Assembly: GCA_007134675.1 (NCBI GenBank) | Contig: SLKJ01000133.1 | Location: forward strand, 1 to 50,840 | DNA: 50,840 nt | Reading direction: 5' to 3' | Source of the DNA: Bacteroidales bacterium | GTDB taxonomy: Bacteria > Bacteroidota > Bacteroidia > Bacteroidales > PUMT01 | In this document: positions 23,922 to 32,399 of the stretch, in pieces | Layout of the letters: every line of letters starts with the position of its first letter | How positions within the stretch are numbered: position 1 is the stretch's first letter | Notes under the pieces: model-generated | Told to the model about the DNA's origin: nothing | What the model saw: only the letters and a program-made list of their open reading frames with translations | Databases searched by the model: none | Made by a program: the position numbers and the translations under genes

Positions 23922-23973
23922 AACCGCTTATTGAATATGAATGTAAACTTATTCTTTTAGAAATGTATTATTT

Positions 23974-25026
23974 ATGAAGATAATTTCAATAGTAGGGGCC
24001 AGGCCCCAGTTCATTAAACTTGCACCTTTGTCAGAGAAACTTGATTCTGACCACAATGAGATCATTGTCCATACCGGGCAGCATTATGATTTTTCCATGT
24101 CGCATCAGATCTTTTCAGATCTCGGTATAAGAAATCCGGATTTTCACCTTGGTATCGGATCGGGATCGCATGCAAGTCAGACCGGAGATATGATGAAGGC
24201 ACTTGAAGATGTAATGGTAAAGGAAAATCCTGCCCTTGTTATTGTTTTTGGTGATACAAATACAACCCTTGCAGGTGCTCTGGCCGCATCTAAATTAAAT
24301 ATTCCCCTGGTGCATGTGGAAGCAGGATTGAGAAGTTACAACAGGGCTATGCCCGAGGAGGTGAACCGGGTTATAACCGATCATGTATCGGAGTATCTGT
24401 TTGCACCTACAGACAACGCTGCCCGTCTGCTTGAAGGAGAGGGACTTAAGGAAAAGACATATATAACAGGAGATATTATGGTTGATACAATAGGAAAACA
24501 CCTCCCTGTTGCACTGGAAAAATCAACCATACTCTCCGATCTTGAAATAGAAAAAACGGGATATAACCTTTTAACACTCCATCGGAACTACAATGTTGAT
24601 AATCCCGAAATCCTTGTCAATATACTTGATCAGCTTGACATTCTTGGCGAGCCGATAATATTTCCTGTTCATCCCCGAACAAAGAAGAACATTGAGAATA
24701 CTGAACTTGCATGGAAGAATATCTCTCTCACAGAACCACTTGGCTATATTGACTTCATTGCCGCCGAACACTACAGCAAGAGAATCATTACCGACTCGGG
24801 CGGTATACAGAAGGAGGCGTTTATTCTTGGACGTCCATGTATAACTTTACGTACCGAAACAGAGTGGGTGGAAACGGTGGAATCGGGATGGAACCTTCTG
24901 GTTGACCCATCTGTAAATAATATTTGCGACAGGATACGTTCTTTTGAGTTACCATCCGGAAAGGAAAATATTTTTGGGGAGGATGTAAGCTCAAAGATGG
25001 CCGGCATCATCAATTCTATCTCCTGA
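23974..25026 (+). CDS. wecB: UDP-N-acetylglucosamine 2-epimerase (non-hydrolysing)
   Basis: The enzyme interconverts UDP-GlcNAc and UDP-ManNAc in the cytoplasm for surface polysaccharide synthesis. The 350-residue product shows the family motifs in order: VGARPQFIKLAPL, HTGQHYDFSMS, FGDTNTTLAG, HVEAGLRSYNRAMPEEVNR, FPVHPRTKKN and TDSGGIQKEAF, including the acidic and His residues of the active site. The length is near the lower end of the family (about 360-380). The symbol wecB (also called mnaA) is used for orthologues. It follows the TPR-PD40 gene by 52 nt. No other polysaccharide genes are adjacent, so it may serve a distant locus. Confidence 0.92.
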   Translation: MKIISIVGARPQFIKLAPLSEKLDSDHNEIIVHTGQHYDFSMSHQIFSDLGIRNPDFHLGIGSGSHASQTGDMMKALEDVMVKENPALVIVFGDTNTTLAGALAASKLNIPLVHVEAGLRSYNRAMPEEVNRVITDHVSEYLFAPTDNAARLLEGEGLKEKTYITGDIMVDTIGKHLPVALEKSTILSDLEIEKTGYNLLTLHRNYNVDNPEILVNILDQLDILGEPIIFPVHPRTKKNIENTELAWKNISLTEPLGYIDFIAAEHYSKRIITDSGGIQKEAFILGRPCITLRTETEWVETVESGWNLLVDPSVNNICDRIRSFELPSGKENIFGEDVSSKMAGIINSIS

Positions 25027-25195
25027 TATACTTTGGTAATAACTTCTTTATCCTGTCAGGATTACTGCTCCTGATTCAGATCCGCATTTAATGACCCATC
25101 TACCGGCACCGGTTTTTACAAATGTCAGGGTAATCTGTGGTTTATTAATTACCGCTAACAGAAAACTTTTTTTTTGTTAAAATTCTAAAAACCCT

Positions 25196-25226
25196 TTTGG
25201 TTTATAAAGTTTCCATGTTACTTTTG
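25196..25226 (+). promoter_or_regulatory. Bacteroidota housekeeping-type promoter of the efflux operon
   Basis: TTTG at 25196-25199 is separated by exactly 19 nt from TACTTTTG at 25219-25226, matching the -33 TTTG and -7 TAnnTTTG consensus. Transcription would begin near 25233, about 13 nt before the tetR ATG. A TetR operator would be expected to overlap this region; no perfect palindrome stands out. Confidence 0.75.
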
Positions 25227-25245
25227 TGCCTTAATCAATTTGATT

Positions 25246-25887
25246 ATGACAATAAAGGAAAGGATTGTTCTTCAGGCATCTGAAATGTTTATCAGATCAG
25301 GCATAAAGGCAATTACCATGGATGATATAGCAAACGAAACCGGAGTTTCAAAGCGGACAATCTATGAAATATTTACCGATAAAAATAATCTGCTGAAAAA
25401 CTGTATTGACCATATGGATACGAAGTTCAGGCAGGAGAAAGAGGTAGCCGGGTCAGAAGCAAAGAATATAATTGACCTGATATTTTCTTTCATAAAAATT
25501 GGAGTGAAAGCAATTAATATTATAAATCCGCTTTTTAACTCAGACCTTAAAAAGTACCACTACCAAATATGGAAGGAGACCTATCGGCTTAGTGATGAAA
25601 TGCATAGAACACATATACAGAGTGTTATAAAGCAGGGAGTAGATGAGGGAGTTTTCAGGGACAATATTGATGTCGAAATTGTGGGAATGCTTCTGAGCGA
25701 ACAGCTGAGAATAATGTCTGACGAGGCTATATTTCCATCTGTCCGGTTCTCAAAAGCGGTAGTTTTTGAAAATATTGTGATCAATTTTTTCAGGGGAATA
25801 GCAACGAAAAAAGGACTGGATCTGATAGAAAATTACATGGATAAAGAGTCTGACCAGTTCGTAACAGTCAGGAAAAACAAAAAATAA
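25246..25887 (+). CDS. TetR/AcrR-family transcriptional regulator
   Basis: The 213-residue product has an N-terminal TetR helix-turn-helix: RIVLQASEMFIRSGIKAITM followed by DDIANETGVSKRTIYEIF and DKNNLL. The C-terminal part is all-helical and would bind an effector. ATG 25246 is used; an in-frame TTG two codons upstream was not preferred. It is the first gene of a TetR-TolC-MFP-RND locus with only 54 nt to the TolC gene, so it most likely represses its own operon and responds to a pump substrate. The promoter just upstream is a near-perfect consensus. Confidence 0.9.
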   Translation: MTIKERIVLQASEMFIRSGIKAITMDDIANETGVSKRTIYEIFTDKNNLLKNCIDHMDTKFRQEKEVAGSEAKNIIDLIFSFIKIGVKAINIINPLFNSDLKKYHYQIWKETYRLSDEMHRTHIQSVIKQGVDEGVFRDNIDVEIVGMLLSEQLRIMSDEAIFPSVRFSKAVVFENIVINFFRGIATKKGLDLIENYMDKESDQFVTVRKNKK

Positions 25888-25941
25888 CGGCTTTATACAG
25901 AAAGATGAAAATTATTATAGAAACCCTAATATTTTTGGAAT

Positions 25942-27243
25942 ATGCGTATGTGGTTTAGAAAAAGAATACTGTTTCTTGTGACACTGACCATTGCAACCAG
26001 CATGACAGCTCACGCAGATGAAACATTGAAACTGAGTATTGAGGATGCCAGAAAATATGCGGTTGAGCATAACCGGGATCTTGTGAATGCCGGACTTGCA
26101 GTAAGCGAGGCTGGTGAGAGGTTACGTGAAACAATAGCGCAGGGCCTTCCCCAGGTCGATGCTATGGTTGATTACAATAACTTTTTCGGCTCGACGGCAA
26201 CCCTGGGGGCTATGCCCGGATTTGAAATAGAGTTCAACCCCACCAGTAACCTGCAGCTCTCCGTCGGACAGATGATATTCAGCGGAAGCTACATAGTGGG
26301 TGTCAGGTCAGCCAGGTTATTCAAGGAGGTTACCGAAACTACGAGGGAGAGGACGGGCCTGGAGATCAGGGCGCAGGTAACACAGGCCTATTATCTTGCG
26401 CTTATATCCGGGCAATCATTCCGGTTGGTGGAAGCCAACCTTGATAACGTCAAAGCCATAAAGGAGCAGACAAGGGCAATGGTCCAGGCGGGTGTAGCCG
26501 AGGAGGTTGACTATGATCAGTTGTCGGTACAGGTCAATATGCTCGAGAACGCACTCAGGGCTGCAGACCGGCAGGTTGAGTTATCCTATAACATGCTTCG
26601 CCTTCAAATGGGCCTGTTTGCAGATGTGCCCGTTACTCTGACCGATGATATTGATGAGATTATCGGCAGGTCAGATTTCGAAGGGAGCCTTCTTGCCACA
26701 TTTAATATAAGCGAAAATTTAGAGTATCAGCTTGTTGACCTGCAAACAAATATTGCCGAACAACAGGTAGATATGGCGAGAGCCGAATATCTGCCAACTA
26801 TCACAGGCTTTTACAACTTTACCGAGAAGCTTCTTAAACCCGAGTTTGATATCACACCAAACCATGTTATCGGGTTTAACGTAAGCGTACCGATATTTTC
26901 GAGCGGTGTGAGGCAGTCACGCATCCGTCAGGCCCGGATAAACCTTGACATTGCCAAAAACCAGAAGGCTTTGTTGTCTGAACAGCTGTCTATTCAGGAA
27001 AAACAGCTCCGGTACAATCTCAACAATGCGATTGAGCAGTATGACAGCCAGAAGGCCAATGTGGAGGTTTCCCGCAGGGTTTACCAGAACATAACTAACA
27101 AATACCGTCAGGGTATGGCATCCAGCCTGGACCTGACCACTGCAAACAACAATTACCTGCAGGCAGAGAATAGCTATGTCTCTGCTCTTATGCAACTGCT
27201 CGAAGCTCATGTTGCTATGGAAAAGCTTCTGAATGAGATATGA
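25942..27243 (+). CDS. TolC-like outer-membrane efflux channel
   Basis: The 433-residue product has a signal peptide ending around THADE and the two repeated halves of the outer membrane factor family, each with long heptad-rich helices (for example LEIRAQVTQAYYLALISG, AMVQAGVAEEVDYDQLSVQ and YRQGMASSLDLTTANNNYL). Trimeric TolC-type proteins form the channel that carries RND-pump substrates across the outer membrane. The gene lies between tetR (54 nt) and the membrane fusion protein gene (80 nt) on the same strand. The gap downstream has a short CCGC/GCGG inverted repeat but no U-tract, so readthrough is expected. Confidence 0.9.
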   Translation: MRMWFRKRILFLVTLTIATSMTAHADETLKLSIEDARKYAVEHNRDLVNAGLAVSEAGERLRETIAQGLPQVDAMVDYNNFFGSTATLGAMPGFEIEFNPTSNLQLSVGQMIFSGSYIVGVRSARLFKEVTETTRERTGLEIRAQVTQAYYLALISGQSFRLVEANLDNVKAIKEQTRAMVQAGVAEEVDYDQLSVQVNMLENALRAADRQVELSYNMLRLQMGLFADVPVTLTDDIDEIIGRSDFEGSLLATFNISENLEYQLVDLQTNIAEQQVDMARAEYLPTITGFYNFTEKLLKPEFDITPNHVIGFNVSVPIFSSGVRQSRIRQARINLDIAKNQKALLSEQLSIQEKQLRYNLNNAIEQYDSQKANVEVSRRVYQNITNKYRQGMASSLDLTTANNNYLQAENSYVSALMQLLEAHVAMEKLLNEI

Positions 27244-27323
27244 CAAATTGATAATAACAGTACCGCTTTATTTATTGCGGCCTTGCTGGATTTTAATAAC
27301 GACAAATAATCAAACTTACTAAA

Positions 27324-28385
27324 ATGGAACGAAAAAGAATATTAAGAGGCTTAGTCATAACTCTTGCATTGATCCTTACACTATACGGCTGTTCAACTTC
27401 AACAGGCGATACATCCGGTGAGGTATCGGAGACTGATAGCCGGGTTGAAGCTGTCCGGGTCATTGAGCTGGACTACAGTGAAATATCCAGATCTGTTACC
27501 TATACGGCAAACCTTCGTGCATTCAGGGAAGTTCATCTTGCCCCGGCCCAGCCCGGCAGGGTTGACAGGATTCATGTGGAGGCGGGGGACAGGTTCAGTG
27601 AGGGAGAGCTGCTGGTTGAGATGGACCGCACCCAGCTATTGCAGGCCAGGTTCCAGCTTGAAAATCTTGAGAAGGATTACAGGCGGATGGACACCCTCAG
27701 GAGGGTGGGAAGTGTTACCGAGCAGCAGTATGATCAGCTCAGAACACAGTATGAAGTGACAAAATCGAATGTTCAGTTTCTAAGTGAGAATACCCGTTTG
27801 AAAGCCCCTTTCAGCGGGAAAGTATCGGCTAAATATTTTGAAAACGGAGAGATGTTTTCGGGAACTCCAAACACTCCTGAAGGCAAAGCCGCTATACTGA
27901 CCCTTTTGCAGACCTCCAGGATTAAGGCCAGAGTCAATGTTTCAGAAAGCTTTTATCGACACATAACCGAGGGTATGACAGTAGCTATAGCAACTGATTT
28001 ATGGCCGGAACAGATCTTTGAGGGAAGGGTCACTATTATTTACCCGACTATTGATCCGGCCACCCGTTCGTTTACCGTTGAGCTGGTCATTCCAAATCCG
28101 TCGGAACAGCTCAGACCCGGCATGTCTGCCCGCGCCACCGTCGAACTTAAGCAGGTGGAGGCATTTGTAATTCCCGCGATTGCCGTCCTGAGGCTGCAGG
28201 GTACGAACGAAAGGTACATATTTATTGAAGACAATGGCAGGGCGCGTCGTGTAGTAGTTAAACAGGGAGAGAGATTTGACGATCGTGTTGAAGTTATATC
28301 AGATGAGATAAGCTCCGGCGACAACCTTATCATTGCAGGCCAGGCAAGGCTTCTTGACGGTGTTGCTGTAACGGTGCAGCGCTGA
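27324..28385 (+). CDS. RND efflux periplasmic adaptor (membrane fusion protein)
   Basis: The 353-residue product has a lipoprotein signal (LTLYGC, Cys23). The adaptor layout is visible: a barrel-sandwich/lipoyl half motif, LAPAQPGRVDRIHVEAGDRF (about 73-92), a short alpha-hairpin (about 105-145, QLENLEKDYRRMDTLRRVGS), the second lipoyl half LKAPFSGKVSAKYFENGE and a beta-barrel domain. The protein bridges the inner-membrane pump and the TolC channel. It is encoded 80 nt after the channel gene and 49 nt before the pump gene. Confidence 0.9.
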   Translation: MERKRILRGLVITLALILTLYGCSTSTGDTSGEVSETDSRVEAVRVIELDYSEISRSVTYTANLRAFREVHLAPAQPGRVDRIHVEAGDRFSEGELLVEMDRTQLLQARFQLENLEKDYRRMDTLRRVGSVTEQQYDQLRTQYEVTKSNVQFLSENTRLKAPFSGKVSAKYFENGEMFSGTPNTPEGKAAILTLLQTSRIKARVNVSESFYRHITEGMTVAIATDLWPEQIFEGRVTIIYPTIDPATRSFTVELVIPNPSEQLRPGMSARATVELKQVEAFVIPAIAVLRLQGTNERYIFIEDNGRARRVVVKQGERFDDRVEVISDEISSGDNLIIAGQARLLDGVAVTVQR

Positions 28386-28434
28386 CAACCGGTTTTTTCG
28401 TAACAGTTTTTATTATCAGTAATTACTAATTCAA

Positions 28435-31400
28435 ATGAGTATATATAAAAGTGCAGTAAACAAGCCTATTACCACCTTCATGGTCTTTGTCGGGGTGATT
28501 GTTATGGGTATCTATTCGCTCATTTACATACCTGTAGATCTGTATCCGGAAATAGAGCCCCCTTTTATTTCCGTAATAACAAGTTACCCGGGGGCAAATG
28601 CCAGTGAAATTGAGATTAATGTCACCCGTCCGATGGAAGATGCATTCAACAGGGTTGATAACCTGAAGGAGATTACCTCTGTTTCGAGCGATAATTTATC
28701 GGTCATATTCCTTGAGTTTGAATGGGAGTCTGATCTGAATGAGGCTTCCAATGATATCAGGGATGCTATCGATCTTATTTACGATAATCTTCCTGAGGAG
28801 ACAAGCCGCCCCACAATATTCAAGTTCGACATAAGCATGATACCGATAGTATTCTATGCAATAACTGCTGAAGATAGTTATCAGGGACTTGCAAAAATAC
28901 TGGAGGACAGGATTGTAAATCCTTTGAACCGGATAGACGGGATTGGATCGGTCATGATGATAGGAACACCTCAGCGCCGGATCTATGTTGAGGCAGACCC
29001 TGTCAGGCTCGATGCCTACAATCTTACACTTGAGCAACTTGGCAATGTAATCAGGGCTGAAAACATGAATATGCCATCCGGCAATATCAGGATGGGGATG
29101 ATGGATTACCAGCTCCGCATAGAGGGGGAGGTAAGGGAAAGTTATGAACTTGAAAACCTTGTGGTGGGTCATTTTCAGGGCAGCTCCGTTTTTCTGGGTG
29201 ACATAGCACAAGTACGCGATACCCTGAGGGACCTGACACTCGATTCACGCATTTCAGGAAAACAGGGTGTTCGCATGATGGTCATGAAGCAATCGGGTGC
29301 CAATACCGTAAGGATTGCCCGTGATGTTAATGACGCCATTGAAGAGCTTAAGAAAGATCTGCCACCCGACATAGTGGTAACGGAGATAATTGATACCTCG
29401 GTATTTATAAGTGATTCGATCAGCAACCTTTCGCAAACGATGTTCTGGGCGCTGTTTTTTGTAGTGCTGGTAGTGTTGTTCTTTCTCGGAAAATGGAGGG
29501 CTACATTTATAGTGGTTCTTACAATCCCGATTTCACTTATAGTTTCATTTATCTATCTCTATATTACCGGCGGATCTCTTAACGTGATATCACTGGCCTC
29601 CCTTTCAATTGCGCTGGGTATGGTAGTGGATGATGCAATTGTTGTTCTCGAGAATATTTCACGCCATGTTGAACGCGGAACCAGTCCCCGCGAAGCAGCC
29701 ATCTACGCCACCAACGAGGTGTGGCTATCGGTTATCGTAACCACCCTTGTTATAGTGGCGGTATTTTTCCCTCTTACACTGGTTGGAGGGATGACAGGCG
29801 TACTTTTCCGCCAGCTTGGATGGATTGTAACCATTACTGTTGTGACATCAACAGTTGCCGCCATAACACTTACACCGATGATGTCCTCCAAACTCCTTTC
29901 ATTGCGTCAAAAGAGCCTTTCTTCACGCAGGTTCAGTCATGCACGTGTAGTTGATCCTTTCCTCAGGAGTTTTGAAGGGTTCTATGAGAAGAGCCTGCGC
30001 GTTGCACTTCATAACAAACGAAAAGTTCTGGTACTTGCAGTTTCCGTATTTGCAGGTTCATTGTTCCTGCTGAATTTCATAAGCACCGAGTTTATGCCGG
30101 AAACTGATGAGAGCAGAATTAATGCTGAAGCGGAGCTTACCACCGGATTGAGAGTGGAGGAGACAATGAAGGTGGCAAGGGATCTGGAAAGGATAATTGA
30201 AGAGAGGTATCCTGAGGCTGAGTTGTATGCGGTTTCAGCCGGAACTTCAGATGAGGGAGGTATGGCGGGACTTTTCGGACAAACTGGTTCCAATATGATC
30301 GACCTGGTAATAAGGCTTTCGCCGATTGATAAAAGGGAAAGGTCGGTTTGGGAAATAGCTGATGACCTTCGCCGTCAAATGGAGCAGATACCTGAGATTG
30401 TTGATTTTTCGGTTACTTCAGGTGGAGGTGGAATGGGCAGTACAACCGTTGATGTAGAAATTTTCGGTTACGATTTTGATGTTACCAGCCGTGTCGCAAA
30501 TGACATCCGCTCGAAAATTGAAGCAATTCCTGGTGCTGAGGATGTACAGGTTAGCCGGAAAGATGAGCGTCCTGAGCTTCAGATAGTGCTGGACAGGAAG
30601 AAGCTTGCTGAAAACGGCCTCAATACCACCATGGTGTCAACCGCGGTTCGTAACAGGGTTGCCGGCATGACTGCCTCCCTTTTCAGGGAGGAAGGTGAGG
30701 AATATGAGATCATTGTCAGGTACAGCGAAGATTTCAGGAACTCTATCTCCGACCTGGAAGCTATAACAGTTACAAATCCTGCAGGAAACAGGATAAAACT
30801 TACCGAGATAGGTGAAGTGCAGGAATACTGGAACCCTCCAAGCATTGAACGAAAGAGAAGGGAGAGGGTTGTGACTGTTTCGGCTGTTCCTTCAGGTATA
30901 GCACTTGGAGAACTTGCTGGTCAGATCAACTCTGTCGTTGCTTCAACCGAAATTCCTCCCGGCGTACTGGTAAATGTTGGGGGAGCCTATGAGGATATGG
31001 TGGATTCGTTCATGGATCTGGGTCTGCTTCTGATAGTCAGCCTCATACTGGTATTTCTTGTGATGGCCTCGCAGTTTGAATCTTTTGTGATGCCCTTTGT
31101 GATAATGTTTTCCATCCCGTTCTCATTTACAGGCGTAATATTGGCACTGTTCGTAACCAATACAACTCTGAGTGTTATCGCGGGACTTGGTGCTGTTCTG
31201 CTTATTGGTATAGTGGTAAAAAACGGAATTGTTCTTATTGACTATATAAACCTGATGCGTGACAGGGGACATCAATTGAATGAAGCTATCGCCATTTCCG
31301 GGAGGCTTCGGTTACGCCCTGTTCTTATGACAGCTTTAACCACCATGATGGCTATGCTGCCGTTGGCTCTCAGCAGGGGTGAAGGCTCAGAAATATGGAG

Positions 31401-31554
31401 CCCTATGGGTATTTCGCTTATTGGAGGATTGTTATTCTCGACTGCAGTGACCCTGATAATTGTTCCGGTTGTTTACGGGATATTCTCCCGCAAGGGTGAA
31501 AGGGATAAGCTGCAGAACGTAAGAAACAAATTTACTTTCCTAAACTACGAATAA
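28435..31554 (+). CDS. RND-family multidrug efflux pump (AcrB/HAE1-like permease)
   Basis: The 1039-residue product has the full RND plan: TM1 near residue 15, a first large periplasmic loop (about 35-330), TM2-6, a second loop (about 555-855) and TM8-12. The TM4 proton-relay aspartate pair is visible in LGMVVDDAIVVLENI, and the second-half counterpart is IGIVVKNGIVLIDY. Early motifs VDLYPEIEPPFISV and YPGANASEIE are typical of the HAE family. It uses the proton gradient to expel hydrophobic compounds with the adaptor and channel encoded upstream. The substrate cannot be predicted from sequence. Confidence 0.93.
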   Translation: MSIYKSAVNKPITTFMVFVGVIVMGIYSLIYIPVDLYPEIEPPFISVITSYPGANASEIEINVTRPMEDAFNRVDNLKEITSVSSDNLSVIFLEFEWESDLNEASNDIRDAIDLIYDNLPEETSRPTIFKFDISMIPIVFYAITAEDSYQGLAKILEDRIVNPLNRIDGIGSVMMIGTPQRRIYVEADPVRLDAYNLTLEQLGNVIRAENMNMPSGNIRMGMMDYQLRIEGEVRESYELENLVVGHFQGSSVFLGDIAQVRDTLRDLTLDSRISGKQGVRMMVMKQSGANTVRIARDVNDAIEELKKDLPPDIVVTEIIDTSVFISDSISNLSQTMFWALFFVVLVVLFFLGKWRATFIVVLTIPISLIVSFIYLYITGGSLNVISLASLSIALGMVVDDAIVVLENISRHVERGTSPREAAIYATNEVWLSVIVTTLVIVAVFFPLTLVGGMTGVLFRQLGWIVTITVVTSTVAAITLTPMMSSKLLSLRQKSLSSRRFSHARVVDPFLRSFEGFYEKSLRVALHNKRKVLVLAVSVFAGSLFLLNFISTEFMPETDESRINAEAELTTGLRVEETMKVARDLERIIEERYPEAELYAVSAGTSDEGGMAGLFGQTGSNMIDLVIRLSPIDKRERSVWEIADDLRRQMEQIPEIVDFSVTSGGGGMGSTTVDVEIFGYDFDVTSRVANDIRSKIEAIPGAEDVQVSRKDERPELQIVLDRKKLAENGLNTTMVSTAVRNRVAGMTASLFREEGEEYEIIVRYSEDFRNSISDLEAITVTNPAGNRIKLTEIGEVQEYWNPPSIERKRRERVVTVSAVPSGIALGELAGQINSVVASTEIPPGVLVNVGGAYEDMVDSFMDLGLLLIVSLILVFLVMASQFESFVMPFVIMFSIPFSFTGVILALFVTNTTLSVIAGLGAVLLIGIVVKNGIVLIDYINLMRDRGHQLNEAIAISGRLRLRPVLMTALTTMMAMLPLALSRGEGSEIWSPMGISLIGGLLFSTAVTLIIVPVVYGIFSRKGERDKLQNVRNKFTFLNYE

Positions 31555-31602
31555 TAATTCCCGCATATCAATTAAAAAATGTTTTAATTTAAATATTTAC
31601 TT

Positions 31603-31896
31603 ATGAAGGCTGTAATGATAATGTTCAACCAGGCCAGCAGCGAAAGGGTAGAATTTATATTTGACAGGCTGAAGATAAATGGATTTACGTGGTGGAGCGA
31701 AGTTAAAGGGAGGGGTTCTGATACCGGTGAACCGAGGATGGGAACACATACATGGCCGGAACTAAATTCAGCAGCAATGACGGTTATACCTGATGAAATG
31801 GTTGATAAACTACTGGACTATGTAAGGAAGCTTGACGAAATCAATAAGGAGGTGGGAGTAAGGGCCTTTGTCTGGAATATTGAAAAGACATATTGA
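31603..31896 (+). CDS. PG0541-like transporter-associated protein (PII-like fold)
   Basis: The 97-residue product resembles the small PG0541 family encoded downstream of RND pumps in Bacteroidota: MKAVMIMFNQASSERVEFIF at the start, then GFTWWSEVKGRGSDTGEPRMGTHTWPE in the middle (about residues 28-54) and a C-terminal AFVWNIEKTY. The pattern recalls PII/CutA-like ferredoxin folds, with an intervening glycine-rich loop. It is cytoplasmic, lies 48 nt behind the pump gene, and so is probably part of the operon. A regulatory or sensing role is likely but undemonstrated. Confidence 0.8.
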   Translation: MKAVMIMFNQASSERVEFIFDRLKINGFTWWSEVKGRGSDTGEPRMGTHTWPELNSAAMTVIPDEMVDKLLDYVRKLDEINKEVGVRAFVWNIEKTY

Positions 31897-32024
31897 TTTG
31901 CCCGTAAGGTAGTTAGCCTATGGCAGTATTGCCATCCACCCTATCAAAATATATTTTCGTAAGTGGCAGGACCTGCTTAAACATTTTATCTGTTAGTTTG
32001 TTATTATATAAAATGCTAATTACT

Positions 32025-32255
32025 ATGTGGAAGGAAGATAACAATCATCTGGTGAGAATTTTTGAATTCAAAGATTTTATTTCAGCTTTTTCCTTTATGA
32101 CCAGGGTGGCTATTACTGCGGAGAAGATGGATCATCATCCTGATATGCGGAATGTCTACAATAAGGTGTATCTCCACCTGTATTCGCATGATGCAGGTGA
32201 TACAATTACCGAGCGGGACAGAAAACTTGCAGAGGCAATTGATGAACTGATTTAA
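32025..32255 (+). CDS. Pterin-4a-carbinolamine dehydratase-like protein
   Basis: The 76-residue product (MWKEDNNHL onward) matches the short PCD/DCoH family, which dehydrates 4a-hydroxytetrahydrobiopterin. The core motifs are [33 protein letters not shown], with the catalytic His pair, and [16 protein letters not shown]. An open frame extends upstream to 31920, but the added residues are hydrophobic and unlike the family; ATG 32013 (four codons earlier) is an alternative. It sits 128 nt downstream of the PG0541-like gene. In many bacteria without an aromatic amino acid hydroxylase the role is unclear; no hydroxylase is in this window. Confidence 0.85.
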   Translation: MWKEDNNHLVRIFEFKDFISAFSFMTRVAITAEKMDHHPDMRNVYNKVYLHLYSHDAGDTITERDRKLAEAIDELI

Positions 32256-32308
32256 ATCCCGGCACCAGATAGAAAAAATTGCTATGCTGAGCAAAGATCG
32301 GATCAAAA

Positions 32309-32337
32309 GGTATTATCTTTTTGTGTTGGATAATACC
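32309..32337. terminator. Perfect 9-bp hairpin between convergent genes
   Basis: GGTATTATC (32309-32317) pairs perfectly with GATAATACC (32329-32337) around an 11-nt loop, in the gap between the rightward pterin dehydratase gene and the leftward oxidoreductase gene. There is no long U-tract on either side, although a run of five T lies in the loop. A bidirectional terminator or transcript-stabilising hairpin is likely. Confidence 0.45.
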
Positions 32338-32399
32338 ATATCAGCCAGTTTTCATCCCGGTGGGACCTGTTGAAACATTTTTTTGCTTTTCTGATCAGA

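Noticed and set aside
27265-27290. CCGC/GCGG hairpin between the channel and adaptor genes as a terminator
   Set aside because: The stem is only four base pairs with no U-tract, and the genes are clearly one operon.
31920-32024. Longer start for the pterin dehydratase
   Set aside because: The added 35 residues are hydrophobic and unlike the family, which opens near MWKED.
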